Source: Microbacteriaceae bacterium
GTDB lineage: Bacteria > Actinomycetota > Actinomycetes > Actinomycetales > Microbacteriaceae
NCBI GenBank assembly: GCA_009780695.1
Contig: WQZN01000001.1
Span: 62,001-126,000, forward strand
DNA: 64,000 nt
Direction: 5' to 3'
Shown: positions 15,184 through 23,911 of the stretch, in pieces
Layout of the letters: every line of letters starts with the position of its first letter
Position numbering within the stretch: position 1 is the stretch's first letter
Notes under the pieces: generated by a model
The model's input: the letters and a program-made list of their open reading frames with translations, nothing else
Told to the model about the DNA's origin: nothing
The model's database searches: none
Program-made: the position numbers and the translations under genes

Positions 15184-17349
15184 GTGACAAGCGAGGGCCG
15201 TGCCCAGACCACCGAGTCATTCAGTGCAAAGCGGTGGCTGCTCGGCGAACCACTGGCAAGCGAGAAGCTCGAGGGGCAGCTGCTGCCGAAGCGGCTCGCG
15301 CTGCCCATCTTCGCGTCCGACGCGGTGAGCTCGGTGGCGTACGCCCCGCAGGAGCTCATGATGATCCTGCTGCTAGGCGGCGCCTCGCTGCTCGTGTTCT
15401 CGCCGTGGATCGCGGGCGTCGTCGTGCTGGTGCTCGTCACGACCGTGCTGTCGTACCGGCAGCTGGTCAAGGCGTACCCCTCGGGCGGCGGCGACTTCGA
15501 GGTGGCGCACAAGAACCTCGGCGAGAAGGCCGGCCTGGTCGTGGCATCCGCCCTGCTCACCGACTATGTGATGACGGTCGCGGTCTCGGTCGCGTCGGGC
15601 GTCGACAACATCATCTCGGCGCTGCCCGGCCTCGCCGAGTTCCGCGTCGAGCTCGCCGTGCTGTGCGTCATCGTGATCGCGGTGATGAACCTGCGCGGCG
15701 TGCGCGAGGCGAGCAAGGCGTTCGCGATCCCGACGTATGTCTTCATCGGCAGCATCGGCGTGATGGTGCTCACGGCTCTCGCCCGCACCGTCTTCGGGCA
15801 TACGCCGATCGCCGAGTCGGCCCACTACGACGTGCACACGACCGGGCAGCTCGCGCAGGCCGCGGTCGTGCTGCTGCTGCTGCGCGCGTTCGCGAGCGGC
15901 TGCTCGGCCCTCACCGGCATCGAGGCGATCGCCAACGGCGTGCAGGCCTTCCGCAAGCCCAAGATCCGCAACGCCCGCACCACGCTGCTGCTGCTCGGCG
16001 GCATCTCGATCGGCCTGCTGATCGGTCTGGTGTGGACGGCGCTGATCTCGCACGTGCACTACGCCGAGAACCCCTGCGACCTCGAGGGTTGGACGCGCTG
16101 CGCCGTCGACCCGCAGCGCAGCCTCATCGCGCAGATCGCCTCGGCGACCTTCGGCAACAACACGGTGATGTTCTTCATCGTGCAGGCCGCGACCGCGGTG
16201 GTCCTGCTGCTCGCGGCGAACACGGCCTTCAACGGCTTCCCGCTGCTGACGTATGTCCTCGCGAAGGAGTCCTACGCCCCCAAGGCGCTGACCACCCGCG
16301 GCGACCGCCTCGTCTTCTCGAACGGCATCGTCGGCCTCGCCCTCGCGGCCATCTCGCTGCTGATCATCTACCAGGCGAGCGTCACGGCCCTGATCCAGCT
16401 GTACATCATCGGCGTCTTCGTCTCGTTCACGCTCGGCCAGTCGGGCATGGTTCGGCACTGGATCAGGCTGCTGCGCACGGGCCACGAGTCCGGCGAGAAG
16501 GGCGAGTTCGTCGGCTTCCGCACGGAGGACGGCGAGCTCATGACCCGCGGCTCGATCGTCCGGTCGCTGTGCATCAACGCCTTCGGCGCCCTGCTCACGG
16601 CATCCGTGTTCATCGTCGTGATCATCACGAAGTTCACGCACGGCGCGTGGCTGGTGTTCATCATCATGCCGGTGCTCTTCGTGCTCATGCTCGGCGTGAA
16701 CCGCTACTACCGCGATGTCGAGAAGGAGGTCGAGGTCGACTCGACCACCACCTTCGGCTCGTCGGGCGACCACGCGGTCGTGCTCGTCGGCAAGATGCAG
16801 AAGCCCGTGCTGAAGGCGCTCGACTACGCGATCGCGGCGAAGCACGACTCGCTCGAGGCGGTGCACATCGTGGTCGACGACGAGTCGACCGAGCGGCTGC
16901 GCGAGCAGTGGCGCGAGATGAACATCCACGTGCCGCTCACGCTCATCGAGTCGCCGTACCGCGACTACGCGACCCCGCTCGCGAAGTACATCAAGAAGCG
17001 CCGCGAGTTCTGCGGCTCCGAGGTCGTCACGGTCTACCTGCCGCAGTACATCGTGGGCCACTGGTGGGAGCAGTTCCTGCACAACCACCGCTCACGCCGC
17101 ATCAGCCGGCAGCTCATGCTCGTGCACGGCGTCGTCATCGCCCTCGTGCCCTGGATGCTCGACTCGTCCGCCCTCATCTACGGCCGCCGCTCGCGCCCGC
17201 TGCCCGGTCAGGACCGCCGTGGCGAGCCGCGCCGCCTGCAGCCCGTGCGCCGCGCCGCGCGCCCGACGCACGCCGCGCGCGCGGCCGCGGCGGCCGAGGC
17301 GCTCGCCGCCGCGAACGCCGAGGTCACCGAGCACGCCCGCACGCCGTAG
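15184..17349 (+). CDS. APC-superfamily permease, KimA-like, with cytosolic C-terminal domain
   Basis: About 721 residues. The N-terminal ~500 form roughly twelve membrane helices, beginning ASDAVSSVAYAPQE after a KRWLLGEPLASEKL segment. That pattern is shared with KimA/YdaO potassium importers, which are often annotated amino-acid permeases. Residues ~515-680 form a soluble alpha/beta domain (AVVLVGKMQKPVLKALDYA) like the C-terminal domain of KimA; the last ~50 residues are Ala/Arg-rich and disordered. Potassium uptake is inferred from the family; amino-acid transport remains possible. GTG at 15184 is preferred, with a TTG three codons earlier as the alternative; no good ribosome-binding site is seen. 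Confidence 0.78.
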   Translation: MTSEGRAQTTESFSAKRWLLGEPLASEKLEGQLLPKRLALPIFASDAVSSVAYAPQELMMILLLGGASLLVFSPWIAGVVVLVLVTTVLSYRQLVKAYPSGGGDFEVAHKNLGEKAGLVVASALLTDYVMTVAVSVASGVDNIISALPGLAEFRVELAVLCVIVIAVMNLRGVREASKAFAIPTYVFIGSIGVMVLTALARTVFGHTPIAESAHYDVHTTGQLAQAAVVLLLLRAFASGCSALTGIEAIANGVQAFRKPKIRNARTTLLLLGGISIGLLIGLVWTALISHVHYAENPCDLEGWTRCAVDPQRSLIAQIASATFGNNTVMFFIVQAATAVVLLLAANTAFNGFPLLTYVLAKESYAPKALTTRGDRLVFSNGIVGLALAAISLLIIYQASVTALIQLYIIGVFVSFTLGQSGMVRHWIRLLRTGHESGEKGEFVGFRTEDGELMTRGSIVRSLCINAFGALLTASVFIVVIITKFTHGAWLVFIIMPVLFVLMLGVNRYYRDVEKEVEVDSTTTFGSSGDHAVVLVGKMQKPVLKALDYAIAAKHDSLEAVHIVVDDESTERLREQWREMNIHVPLTLIESPYRDYATPLAKYIKKRREFCGSEVVTVYLPQYIVGHWWEQFLHNHRSRRISRQLMLVHGVVIALVPWMLDSSALIYGRRSRPLPGQDRRGEPRRLQPVRRAARPTHAARAAAAAEALAAANAEVTEHARTP

Positions 17350-17380
17350 CGGACGCGTCGCCAGCCGGTCCCCCCTCCGC

Positions 17381-17435
17381 CGGTCGTCACTTGAGCACGG
17401 TGCCCGTGCCGCATACCGTGCACGAGTGCCGACCG
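17381..17435. repeat. Dispersed ~54-bp palindromic repeat, copy 2
   Basis: Begins CGGTCGTCACTTGAGCACGG and ends ATACCGTGCACGAGTGCCGA plus CCG, an imperfect palindrome between the convergent permease and LacI genes. Same family as 7876-7927 and 23842-23896. It may terminate both genes, but lacks a T tract. Confidence 0.75.
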
Positions 17436-17456
17436 CAGCCGAGCCTCTATCGAGGG

Positions 17457-18500
17457 TCAGCGCAGCAGGCCGAGCAGAGGCCCGGATTCGCGCATCACGA
17501 CCCGCGGCTCGATGAGTCGATGGCCGCTGGGCCCGGCCGACTGGGCGCGCCCGACCGCGTCGAGCAGGTCGAGGGCGGCGACGGCCACCTCGTCGACCCG
17601 CTGATCGATGCTCGAGAACCCGATCGCCTCGGCGACCGGGGTGTTGTCGAAGCCGACCACGGGCACCCGGCCGCCCGTCGCGATCAGCGCACCGAGGGCG
17701 AGCGTGTCGCTCGCCGTGACGAGCGCGTCGAGGTGCGGCTCGCGCTCGAGCAGAGCTCGAGCGGCCTCGCGCCCGCTCGCCACGCCCTCCTCGGCGACGA
17801 TCGACAGCGCCGCCGACCGGGCGTCGTCGAAGCCCGCGTCGCGCAGCGCCTCGGCCCAGCCGGCCCGTCGCTCGTCACCCGTGCCCGAGCCCGCGGGCCA
17901 GCCCAGGAAGCCGACCGAGCGGGCGCCGCGGGCCAGCAGCTGCTCCGTCGCCTCGCGCACCCCGTGGCGGCCGTCGACATCCACCCAGAAATGCTTGGGG
18001 TCGGTGAGATCGGGGATGCCCCACGGCCGGCCGAAGGTGACGAAGGCCTGGTCGTGCTCGATGAGCCACTCGGTGCGGGGGTCGCCGTGATAGGTCGAGG
18101 CGAGGACGAAGGCGTCCACCGCGGCGGCGTCGACGAGGCGGCGGAACTGCCGGATCTCGTCGTCGGGGTCGACGGCCGTGTAGAGCATGACCGTGAGCCC
18201 GCGCTCCTCGCCGCGCTCCGCGAGGGCATGCAGGAAGCGGTCGAGCACCGCCCCCGAGATGCCGCCGCCCACCGGGTCGAGCCGCACGGCGATGGTCGCC
18301 GCCCGCTGCGTGCGCAGCCGGCGGGCCGAGGTGTGCGGGCGGTAGCCGAGCTCGGCGATCGCCGTGTGCACCCGCTCGCGGGTGCCCTCGCGTACGACCG
18401 CCGGCGAGTTCAGCACGTTCGACACGGTCTGGCGCGAGACGCCGGCGAGCGCGGCGACGTCGCTCACCGTGGGCAGGCGCTTGGGCATCCCACCGGCCAT
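17457..18500 (-). CDS. LacI family transcriptional repressor
   Basis: A 347-residue sugar-responsive repressor. The helix-turn-helix TVSDVAALAGVSRQTVSNVL lies at about residues 11-30, with the hinge to about 65 and then a periplasmic-binding-protein-like effector domain containing VVGFDNTPVAEAIGFSSIDQ. AAGGAGG lies seven bases before ATG 18500. Divergent from the sugar ABC operon; the palindrome at 18586-18601 in front of that operon has the central CG expected for this family. Effector probably a product of the imported glucoside. Confidence 0.92.
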   Translation of the reverse strand: MAGGMPKRLPTVSDVAALAGVSRQTVSNVLNSPAVVREGTRERVHTAIAELGYRPHTSARRLRTQRAATIAVRLDPVGGGISGAVLDRFLHALAERGEERGLTVMLYTAVDPDDEIRQFRRLVDAAAVDAFVLASTYHGDPRTEWLIEHDQAFVTFGRPWGIPDLTDPKHFWVDVDGRHGVREATEQLLARGARSVGFLGWPAGSGTGDERRAGWAEALRDAGFDDARSAALSIVAEEGVASGREAARALLEREPHLDALVTASDTLALGALIATGGRVPVVGFDNTPVAEAIGFSSIDQRVDEVAVAALDLLDAVGRAQSAGPSGHRLIEPRVVMRESGPLLGLLR

Positions 18501-18585
18501 CGGCCCGCCTCCTTCGAGACCCGCAGACCAAGTCTGGGCAAATCATTGACAGAGCCGCACAAAGGCGCAACTGTGGTTGAAGCTT

Positions 18586-18601
18586 ATTTGATCGTTCAAA
18601 T
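18586..18601. promoter_or_regulatory. LacI-type operator for the sugar ABC operon
   Basis: ATTTGATCGTTCAAAT is an inverted repeat (arms ATTTGA/TCAAAT) centred on CG, 38 bases before the start of the binding-protein gene. A TTGACA at 18546-18551 could be the -35 of the same promoter, putting the operator near the transcription start. Confidence 0.72.
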
Positions 18602-18639
18602 CTTGCAACGTGGCGGATTACGAACAGGAGTGTCTCGCA

Positions 18640-19908
18640 ATGAAATCGCGCATCACACGTTCCCTCCTCATGGGGACGGTCGCAGCAGCAGCGGCCATCG
18701 CCCTCGCCGGGTGCGGCTCGGGATTCGGTGGCAGCACCGGCGGCAGCACCTCGGGGTCGTCGAAGCTCACCTCGTCGAAGGACGCGCTGACGGTCATGAT
18801 CGGCTCGAGCGGCGACGCCGAGACGGCCGCGGTCAAGTCGGCGGTGGCCGACTGGTCGAAGTCCTCGGGCATCGGCGCATCGGTGATCCCGGCCAGCAAC
18901 CTCAGCCAGCAGCTCGCGCAGGGCTTCGCGGCGCGCAAGCCGGCGGATGTCTTCTACCTCGACTCGGGCTCGTTGCCCGGCTATGCGGCCAACGGCTCGC
19001 TGCTCGCCTACGGCGACCTGCTGCCGGCCTCGGAGAAGAGCGACTTCTACCCCTCGCTCGTCAAGAACTTCACCTACAACGGCAAGTTCTACTGCGCCCC
19101 GAAGGACTTCTCGACGCTGCAGCTCATCATCAACACCGACAAGTGGAAGGCGGCGGGTCTCACGAGCGCCGACTACCCGAAGACGTGGGATGACCTGACC
19201 ACCGTCGCCAAGAAGCTCACCACCGGCGGCACGACGGGCCTCGTGGTCTCGGGCCAGTACGAGCGCCTCGGCGCCTTCATGGTGCAGGCCGGCAGCAACC
19301 TGACCAACACCGACAACACCAAGGTGACGGCGAACAGCGCCGCGAACGTGCAGGCGCTCACCTACGCGCAGTCGCTGCTCAAGGCGGGCACGATGAAGTT
19401 CGCCGCCGACATCGGCACGGGTTGGGGCGGTGAGGCCTTCGGCAAGGGCCTCGCGGCCATGACCATCGAGGGCAACTGGATCTCGGGCGCCATGACGGCG
19501 GACTATCCGAACATCCACTACGCGGTCGTCCCGCTTCCCGCCGGCCCCGCCGGGCAGGGCACCCTGCAGTTCACCAACTGCTGGGGCATCGCGGCCGACA
19601 GCCCCAACCAGGCCGCCGCGCTGAAGCTCGTCGAGCAGCTCACCTCGAAGGACGACCAGATGGGCTTCGCGAAGGCCTTCGGCGTGATGCCCTCGATCCA
19701 GTCCGCAGCGAGCGACTGGAAGTCGACCTTCCCGCAGTTCGCGCCGTTCCTCGACGCGGCGTCCTACGCGCAGGGCACGCCGACTCTGAAGGGCGTCTCG
19801 CAGGTGATCACCGACCTCGACGGCAAGATCGCACAGTTGAAGACCACCGACCCGAAGACCATTCTGGATTCAGCTCAGACCAATCTGCAGGCACTGCTGA
19901 ACCAGTAA
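18640..19908 (+). CDS. Sugar ABC transporter substrate-binding lipoprotein
   Basis: A 422-residue receptor of a CUT1 importer, anchored by Cys in the lipobox LAGC near residue 24, followed by a Gly/Ser linker (FGGSTGGSTSGSS). The two-lobed family 1 fold is supported by DVFYLDSGSLPGYAANGSLL and TIEGNWISGAM. ATG at 18640 with ACAGGAG nine bases upstream; an in-frame start at 18610 is ignored because the signal peptide begins at 18640. First gene of the operon with both permeases and the glucosidase. Maltodextrin-like ligands are likely from the last gene. Confidence 0.92.
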   Translation: MKSRITRSLLMGTVAAAAAIALAGCGSGFGGSTGGSTSGSSKLTSSKDALTVMIGSSGDAETAAVKSAVADWSKSSGIGASVIPASNLSQQLAQGFAARKPADVFYLDSGSLPGYAANGSLLAYGDLLPASEKSDFYPSLVKNFTYNGKFYCAPKDFSTLQLIINTDKWKAAGLTSADYPKTWDDLTTVAKKLTTGGTTGLVVSGQYERLGAFMVQAGSNLTNTDNTKVTANSAANVQALTYAQSLLKAGTMKFAADIGTGWGGEAFGKGLAAMTIEGNWISGAMTADYPNIHYAVVPLPAGPAGQGTLQFTNCWGIAADSPNQAAALKLVEQLTSKDDQMGFAKAFGVMPSIQSAASDWKSTFPQFAPFLDAASYAQGTPTLKGVSQVITDLDGKIAQLKTTDPKTILDSAQTNLQALLNQ

Positions 19909-19918
19909 GGGGTCAAAG

Positions 19919-21007
19919 ATGACGACCGCGGCGACGCGGCCACGCCCGACTACGGGCCGCGGGGGCTCCATCCGCAAGGGTGAGGCCCCCGCGGGGTGGC
20001 TGATGACGGCACCCATGTTGGTGCTTCTCGGACTGTTCCTGGTCATCCCGGTCTTGATGGCCCTCTGGGTCAGCTTCTCGGACTGGGGCGGCCGGGGCAG
20101 CCCTCTTGAGTCGGGTGTGAATTTCATCGGCTTCAAGAACTACTCGTCCGTGGTCTCGGGCGGCGGCCTCGCCGAACAGAACTTCGGCATGGCGATCAAG
20201 AACAACTTCTGGTACGTCATTTTCGTCGTCCCGATCCAGACTGCGGTCGCCCTGTTCCTCGCCGTGATGGTCAACAACCGACGCCTGAAGGGCTCGGGCT
20301 TCTTCCGCACCGCCTTCTACTTCCCGTCGGTGACGAGCAGCGTCGCCATCACTGTGCTGTGGCTGTTCCTGTTCAGCACGTCGGGCGCGATCAACAAGGT
20401 GCTGTCGTGGTTCAGCATCCACGGTCCCGACTGGTTCAACGCGCCGGCTGGCATCTTGCACTTCGGTGCGCAGAGTGGGCCCGCGGTGCTGATGAACCAC
20501 AGCTTCCTCAGGGTGACGTGGTGGGACTGGCTCGGCGGCCCGTCTTGGGCCATGAGCGCCTTCATCATCATGGCCGTGTTCACGACATCCGGAACCTTCA
20601 TGCTGCTGTTCCTCGCGGCGCTGCAGAACCTCTCCGGCGACCTGCAGGAGGCCGCGATGGTCGACGGGGCATCGGCGGGCGAGCGGTTCTGGAAGATCAC
20701 GCTGCCCCAGCTGCGGCCGACGCTTTTCACCGTGATCACCCTCGGCCTGATCGGCTGCTGGCAGGTCTTCGACCAGATCGCCATCGGTACCCACGGCGGC
20801 CCGAGCGGAACCACCCTCACCCCGGCCTATTTGTCGTATCAAACGTCCTTCGGAGACGGCAACTGGGGTCAGGGCTCCGCGATCGCGTTCATCCTGTTCG
20901 TGATCATCATCCTGTTCACGCTCTTCCAGCGCTGGGTGCTGCGTGAGCGGCCGATCTCCAAGAGCCGCAGGCTCAATCCGATGCCCGCACGAAAGGCCGA
21001 GCGATGA
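19919..21007 (+). CDS. Sugar ABC transporter permease (MalF type)
   Basis: A 362-residue membrane subunit with six or more helices beginning near residue 25, and the EAA loop QEAAMVDGASAGERFWKITL. AAGGGG precedes the ATG, ten bases after the stop of the binding protein. It ends with an ATGA overlap with the next permease. Forms the translocation pore with that protein; the ATPase is not in this cluster. Confidence 0.92.
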   Translation: MTTAATRPRPTTGRGGSIRKGEAPAGWLMTAPMLVLLGLFLVIPVLMALWVSFSDWGGRGSPLESGVNFIGFKNYSSVVSGGGLAEQNFGMAIKNNFWYVIFVVPIQTAVALFLAVMVNNRRLKGSGFFRTAFYFPSVTSSVAITVLWLFLFSTSGAINKVLSWFSIHGPDWFNAPAGILHFGAQSGPAVLMNHSFLRVTWWDWLGGPSWAMSAFIIMAVFTTSGTFMLLFLAALQNLSGDLQEAAMVDGASAGERFWKITLPQLRPTLFTVITLGLIGCWQVFDQIAIGTHGGPSGTTLTPAYLSYQTSFGDGNWGQGSAIAFILFVIIILFTLFQRWVLRERPISKSRRLNPMPARKAER

Positions 21008-21852
21008 AGCCGTTCCGCTGGTCGACGGGCCGCGTCGCGGCCCAGTCGGTGCTGTACGCCCTGTTGATCGTGCTCGCACTCGTCTACATCATGCCGTTCC
21101 TGATCCAGATCGCGACGTCGTTCAAGACGGAGCAGGATGCCGCGGTTAACCCGATCAGCCTGATCCCGTCCCCGTTCAGCCTCGCTGCGATCACCAAGCT
21201 GTTCGCGAACTCGGACTTCCCGCTCTGGTTCATGAACTCGGCGATCGTCACGGTGTTCGTGACCCTCGGCCGCGTGTTCTTCGACTCGATGGCGGGCTAT
21301 GCCCTCGCGCGCCTGCACTTCCGAGGCCGCAACGTGGTCTTCGCCGGCCTCGTCGCCGTCATGGCGGTGCCGGGTGTGGTGCTGCTGATCCCGAAGTTCC
21401 TCGTGCTGAACCAGCTGGGCATCTTCGACAGCTACACCGGCATGATCGTGCCGCTGCTCGTCGACGCCGCGGGCGTGTTCATCATGAAGGGCTTCTTCGA
21501 GTCGATCCCGGTCGCGGTCGAAGAGGCGGCGCGCATCGACGGCGCCGGAACCTTCCGGCTGTTCTGGTCGGTCGTGCTGCCCATGGCCCGCCCGGCGCTG
21601 ATCACGATCATCATCCTGTCGTTCCAGGGCTCGTGGAACGAGTTCTCCCACTTCCTGGTCGCGACGCAGAGCCCCAACCTGATGACGCTGACAACCGGCC
21701 TCAACTCGCTCGCGAACGGTGGCCTCGGCGCGGGCACCCAGTATCCGCTGAAACTGGCAGCCGCCCTGATCATGACGATTCCGGTGGCGGTCATGTTCTT
21801 CATCTTCCAGAAGCGCATCATGAACCAGAGCGAAGGAGCGGTCAAAGAATAA
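21004..21852 (+). CDS. Sugar ABC transporter permease (MalG type)
   Basis: A 282-residue partner permease with six helices and the EAA loop VEEAARIDGAGTFRLFWSVV. It starts within the stop of the preceding permease (ATGA) and its own TAA shares a base with the ATG of the glucosidase (TAATG), so all four genes are one tightly coupled operon. Confidence 0.92.
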   Translation: MKPFRWSTGRVAAQSVLYALLIVLALVYIMPFLIQIATSFKTEQDAAVNPISLIPSPFSLAAITKLFANSDFPLWFMNSAIVTVFVTLGRVFFDSMAGYALARLHFRGRNVVFAGLVAVMAVPGVVLLIPKFLVLNQLGIFDSYTGMIVPLLVDAAGVFIMKGFFESIPVAVEEAARIDGAGTFRLFWSVVLPMARPALITIIILSFQGSWNEFSHFLVATQSPNLMTLTTGLNSLANGGLGAGTQYPLKLAAALIMTIPVAVMFFIFQKRIMNQSEGAVKE

Positions 21853-23771
21853 TGACGGACGGCGGAGCGCAGGAATCCACCCAGACATCCACCCAGCGAC
21901 CGCAGCCGTTGCTGCACAACGCCATCGTCGTCATGCGCGCCCCGACCCAGGCGTGGTCCGACGGTCGCGGCGACATGGGCGCTCAGCCCGTGCACGGCCT
22001 GTACCACTCGAACACGCGCGTCATCGACACACTGTCGTTCGAGGTCGAGGGGCACACGCTCGAGCAGCTGCGCGCGCAGGAGGACTCGGCATCCCTCACC
22101 ACCTTCACAATGCTGCTGCGCGGTCTGCCGGGCGAACGCGCCGACCCGCGGTTCCGCATCGACCGCACGCGCCGCATCGACGGAGGCCTGCTGGCCGAGC
22201 GCATCGCGTTCGTCTCGGCGCTGCCGAAAGCCGTCACGCTGACGGCGGTGCTGCGGCTGCACGCCGACTTCACACCGATCCACTTCGTGAAGGACGGCAT
22301 GAAGCGGCACAACGCCGAGCCCGACGAGGTGACGACGGATGCCACGGGCACGGTCGCGCGCTGGCACGACGACGGCGTGTCCCTCGCGGTCACGGCGCCC
22401 GGGGCGACCGTGGTGCAGACCGCCGACGGCCTCGAGTTCCGCTGGGCGGTCGACGTCGCCGCCAGCGGCTCGCCCCAGATCGGCTGGACGGCCGAGCTGC
22501 ACGACGAGCACGCCGTCGTCGAGGCCGTGCCGGGCGACCCCGGGTGGGATCTCGAGGCGCTGCCGACCGCCGACCAGCGGCTGCTGCGCTGGGCCGAGCG
22601 CGCGCTCACCGACCTCGAGGCGCTGCGCGTCACCCTGCACGGGCACGACGAGCCGTTCCTCGCCGCGGGCGCACCCTGGTTCCTCACCATGTTCGGCCGC
22701 GACTCGATCTGGGCGGCCGAGTTCATGCTGCCGCTCGACCCCGGCCTCGCGCTCTCGACGCTGCGCGCCCTCGCGCAGCTGCAGGGCGAGCGCGTCGACC
22801 CGGACAACGCCGAGCAGCCGGGCAAGATCCTGCACGAGCTGCGTCCCGGCGTGCTCGAGCTGCCGCAGCTGAGCATCACGCTGCCGCCGCTGTACTACGG
22901 CACGATCGACGCGACGCCGCTGTGGATCGTGCTGCTGTGCAAGGCGTGGCACGGGGGTGTCTCCGGCCACGACATCAAAGAGCTGCTGCCGAACCTCAAG
23001 GCCGCGCTCGCGTGGATGCGCGACTACGGCATGGGTGACGACGGCTTCCTGCGCTACATCGACGAGTCGGGGCGCGGGCTGGCGAACCAGGGCTGGAAGG
23101 ACTCGGACGACTCGATCCAGTGGCACGACGGGCGGCTGGCCGAGGGGCCGATCGCGCTCTGCGAAGTGCAGGGCTACGCCTATCAGGCCGCCATGGCCGG
23201 CGCCGAGCTGCTGGAGAGCTTCGGCGAGGAGGGCTACGAGGAGTGGACGCAGTGGGCCGCCGAGCTGCGCGCCCGCTTCCACGAGCGGTTCTGGATCTCG
23301 CACCCCGACGGCGACTACCCCGCGGTGGCGCTCGACGCGCACGGCGCCAAGGTCGACTCGGTCGCGAGCAACATGGGGCACCTGCTCGGCACCGGCATCC
23401 TCGACCGCGAGCAGGCCGAGCTCATCGCGCGGCGCCTGCTCTCACCCGAGATGAACTCGGAGTTCGGACTGCGGACGATGTCGACAGCGGATGCCGGGTA
23501 CTGGCCCCTGAGCTACCACGGCGGCTCGGTGTGGGCGCACGACACGGCCATCGCCGTCATCGGCCTCGCCCGCGAGGGGCTGCGCCGCGAGGCGCGCGAG
23601 CTCGCCGACGGCCTGATCAGCGCCGCCGTGCGGTTCGGGTTCCGGATGCCGGAGCTGCACTCCGGGGACGCCCGCCACGGCACCGAGGCCCCGTTGCCCT
23701 ATCCCGCCGCCTGCCGCCCGCAGGCGTGGTCGGCCGCCGCCGCGGTCGCGATCGCCTTCGCGCTGCACTGA
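21852..23771 (+). CDS. Glycogen-debranching-type amylo-alpha-1,6-glucosidase family protein
   Basis: A 639-residue cytosolic enzyme. Residues ~20-215 match the N-terminal beta-sandwich of bacterial glycogen-debranching-like proteins (LHNAIVVMRAPTQAWSDGRG, GLYHSNTRVID). Residues ~240-635 form an (alpha/alpha)6 barrel with WFLTMFGRDSIWAAEFMLPL (GRDS 282-285) and GYWPLSYHGGSVWAHD. It probably trims imported branched or alpha-linked glucosides; specificity cannot be read from sequence. Translationally coupled to the permease (TAATG), with GAAGGAG thirteen bases upstream. Control by the divergent LacI protein is likely. Confidence 0.85.
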   Translation: MTDGGAQESTQTSTQRPQPLLHNAIVVMRAPTQAWSDGRGDMGAQPVHGLYHSNTRVIDTLSFEVEGHTLEQLRAQEDSASLTTFTMLLRGLPGERADPRFRIDRTRRIDGGLLAERIAFVSALPKAVTLTAVLRLHADFTPIHFVKDGMKRHNAEPDEVTTDATGTVARWHDDGVSLAVTAPGATVVQTADGLEFRWAVDVAASGSPQIGWTAELHDEHAVVEAVPGDPGWDLEALPTADQRLLRWAERALTDLEALRVTLHGHDEPFLAAGAPWFLTMFGRDSIWAAEFMLPLDPGLALSTLRALAQLQGERVDPDNAEQPGKILHELRPGVLELPQLSITLPPLYYGTIDATPLWIVLLCKAWHGGVSGHDIKELLPNLKAALAWMRDYGMGDDGFLRYIDESGRGLANQGWKDSDDSIQWHDGRLAEGPIALCEVQGYAYQAAMAGAELLESFGEEGYEEWTQWAAELRARFHERFWISHPDGDYPAVALDAHGAKVDSVASNMGHLLGTGILDREQAELIARRLLSPEMNSEFGLRTMSTADAGYWPLSYHGGSVWAHDTAIAVIGLAREGLRREARELADGLISAAVRFGFRMPELHSGDARHGTEAPLPYPAACRPQAWSAAAAVAIAFALH

Positions 23772-23804
23772 GCGGCGGCGGCCGGGGTGCGCCGGTGGGC
23801 GGCC

Positions 23805-23845
23805 ACCGGTGACCGGTGACCGCCCACCGGTCACCGGTCACCGGT
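23805..23845. repeat. Hairpin of tandem GGTCACC repeats
   Basis: Perfect 17-bp arms ACCGGTGACCGGTGACC (23805-23821) and its complement (23829-23845) around a seven-base loop, each arm itself two tandem copies of a seven-base unit. It lies 33 bases past the glucosidase stop and abuts the palindromic repeat at 23842-23896. Probably a terminator structure for the convergent pair. Confidence 0.7.
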
Positions 23846-23896
23846 CGTCACTCGTGCACGGTTGCGCCGTCGCGCACTGTGCGGAAGTGACGACCG
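23842..23896. repeat. Dispersed ~54-bp palindromic repeat, copy 3
   Basis: Starts CGGTCGTCACTCGTGCACGG and ends CTGTGCGGAAGTGACGACCG. Its reverse complement matches copy 1 closely in both arms (GTCGTCACTTCCGCACAGT and ACCGTGCA..ACTGACGAC-type). Lies between convergent genes. Confidence 0.75.
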
Positions 23897-23911
23897 CTGC
23901 CCGGCACCTCC

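Noticed and set aside
15234..19193. Plus-strand open frame of 1319 codons crossing the permease and the LacI gene
   Set aside because: Arg/Ala/Gly-rich shadow frame of high-GC DNA; it crosses well-supported genes on both strands and has no recognisable domain.
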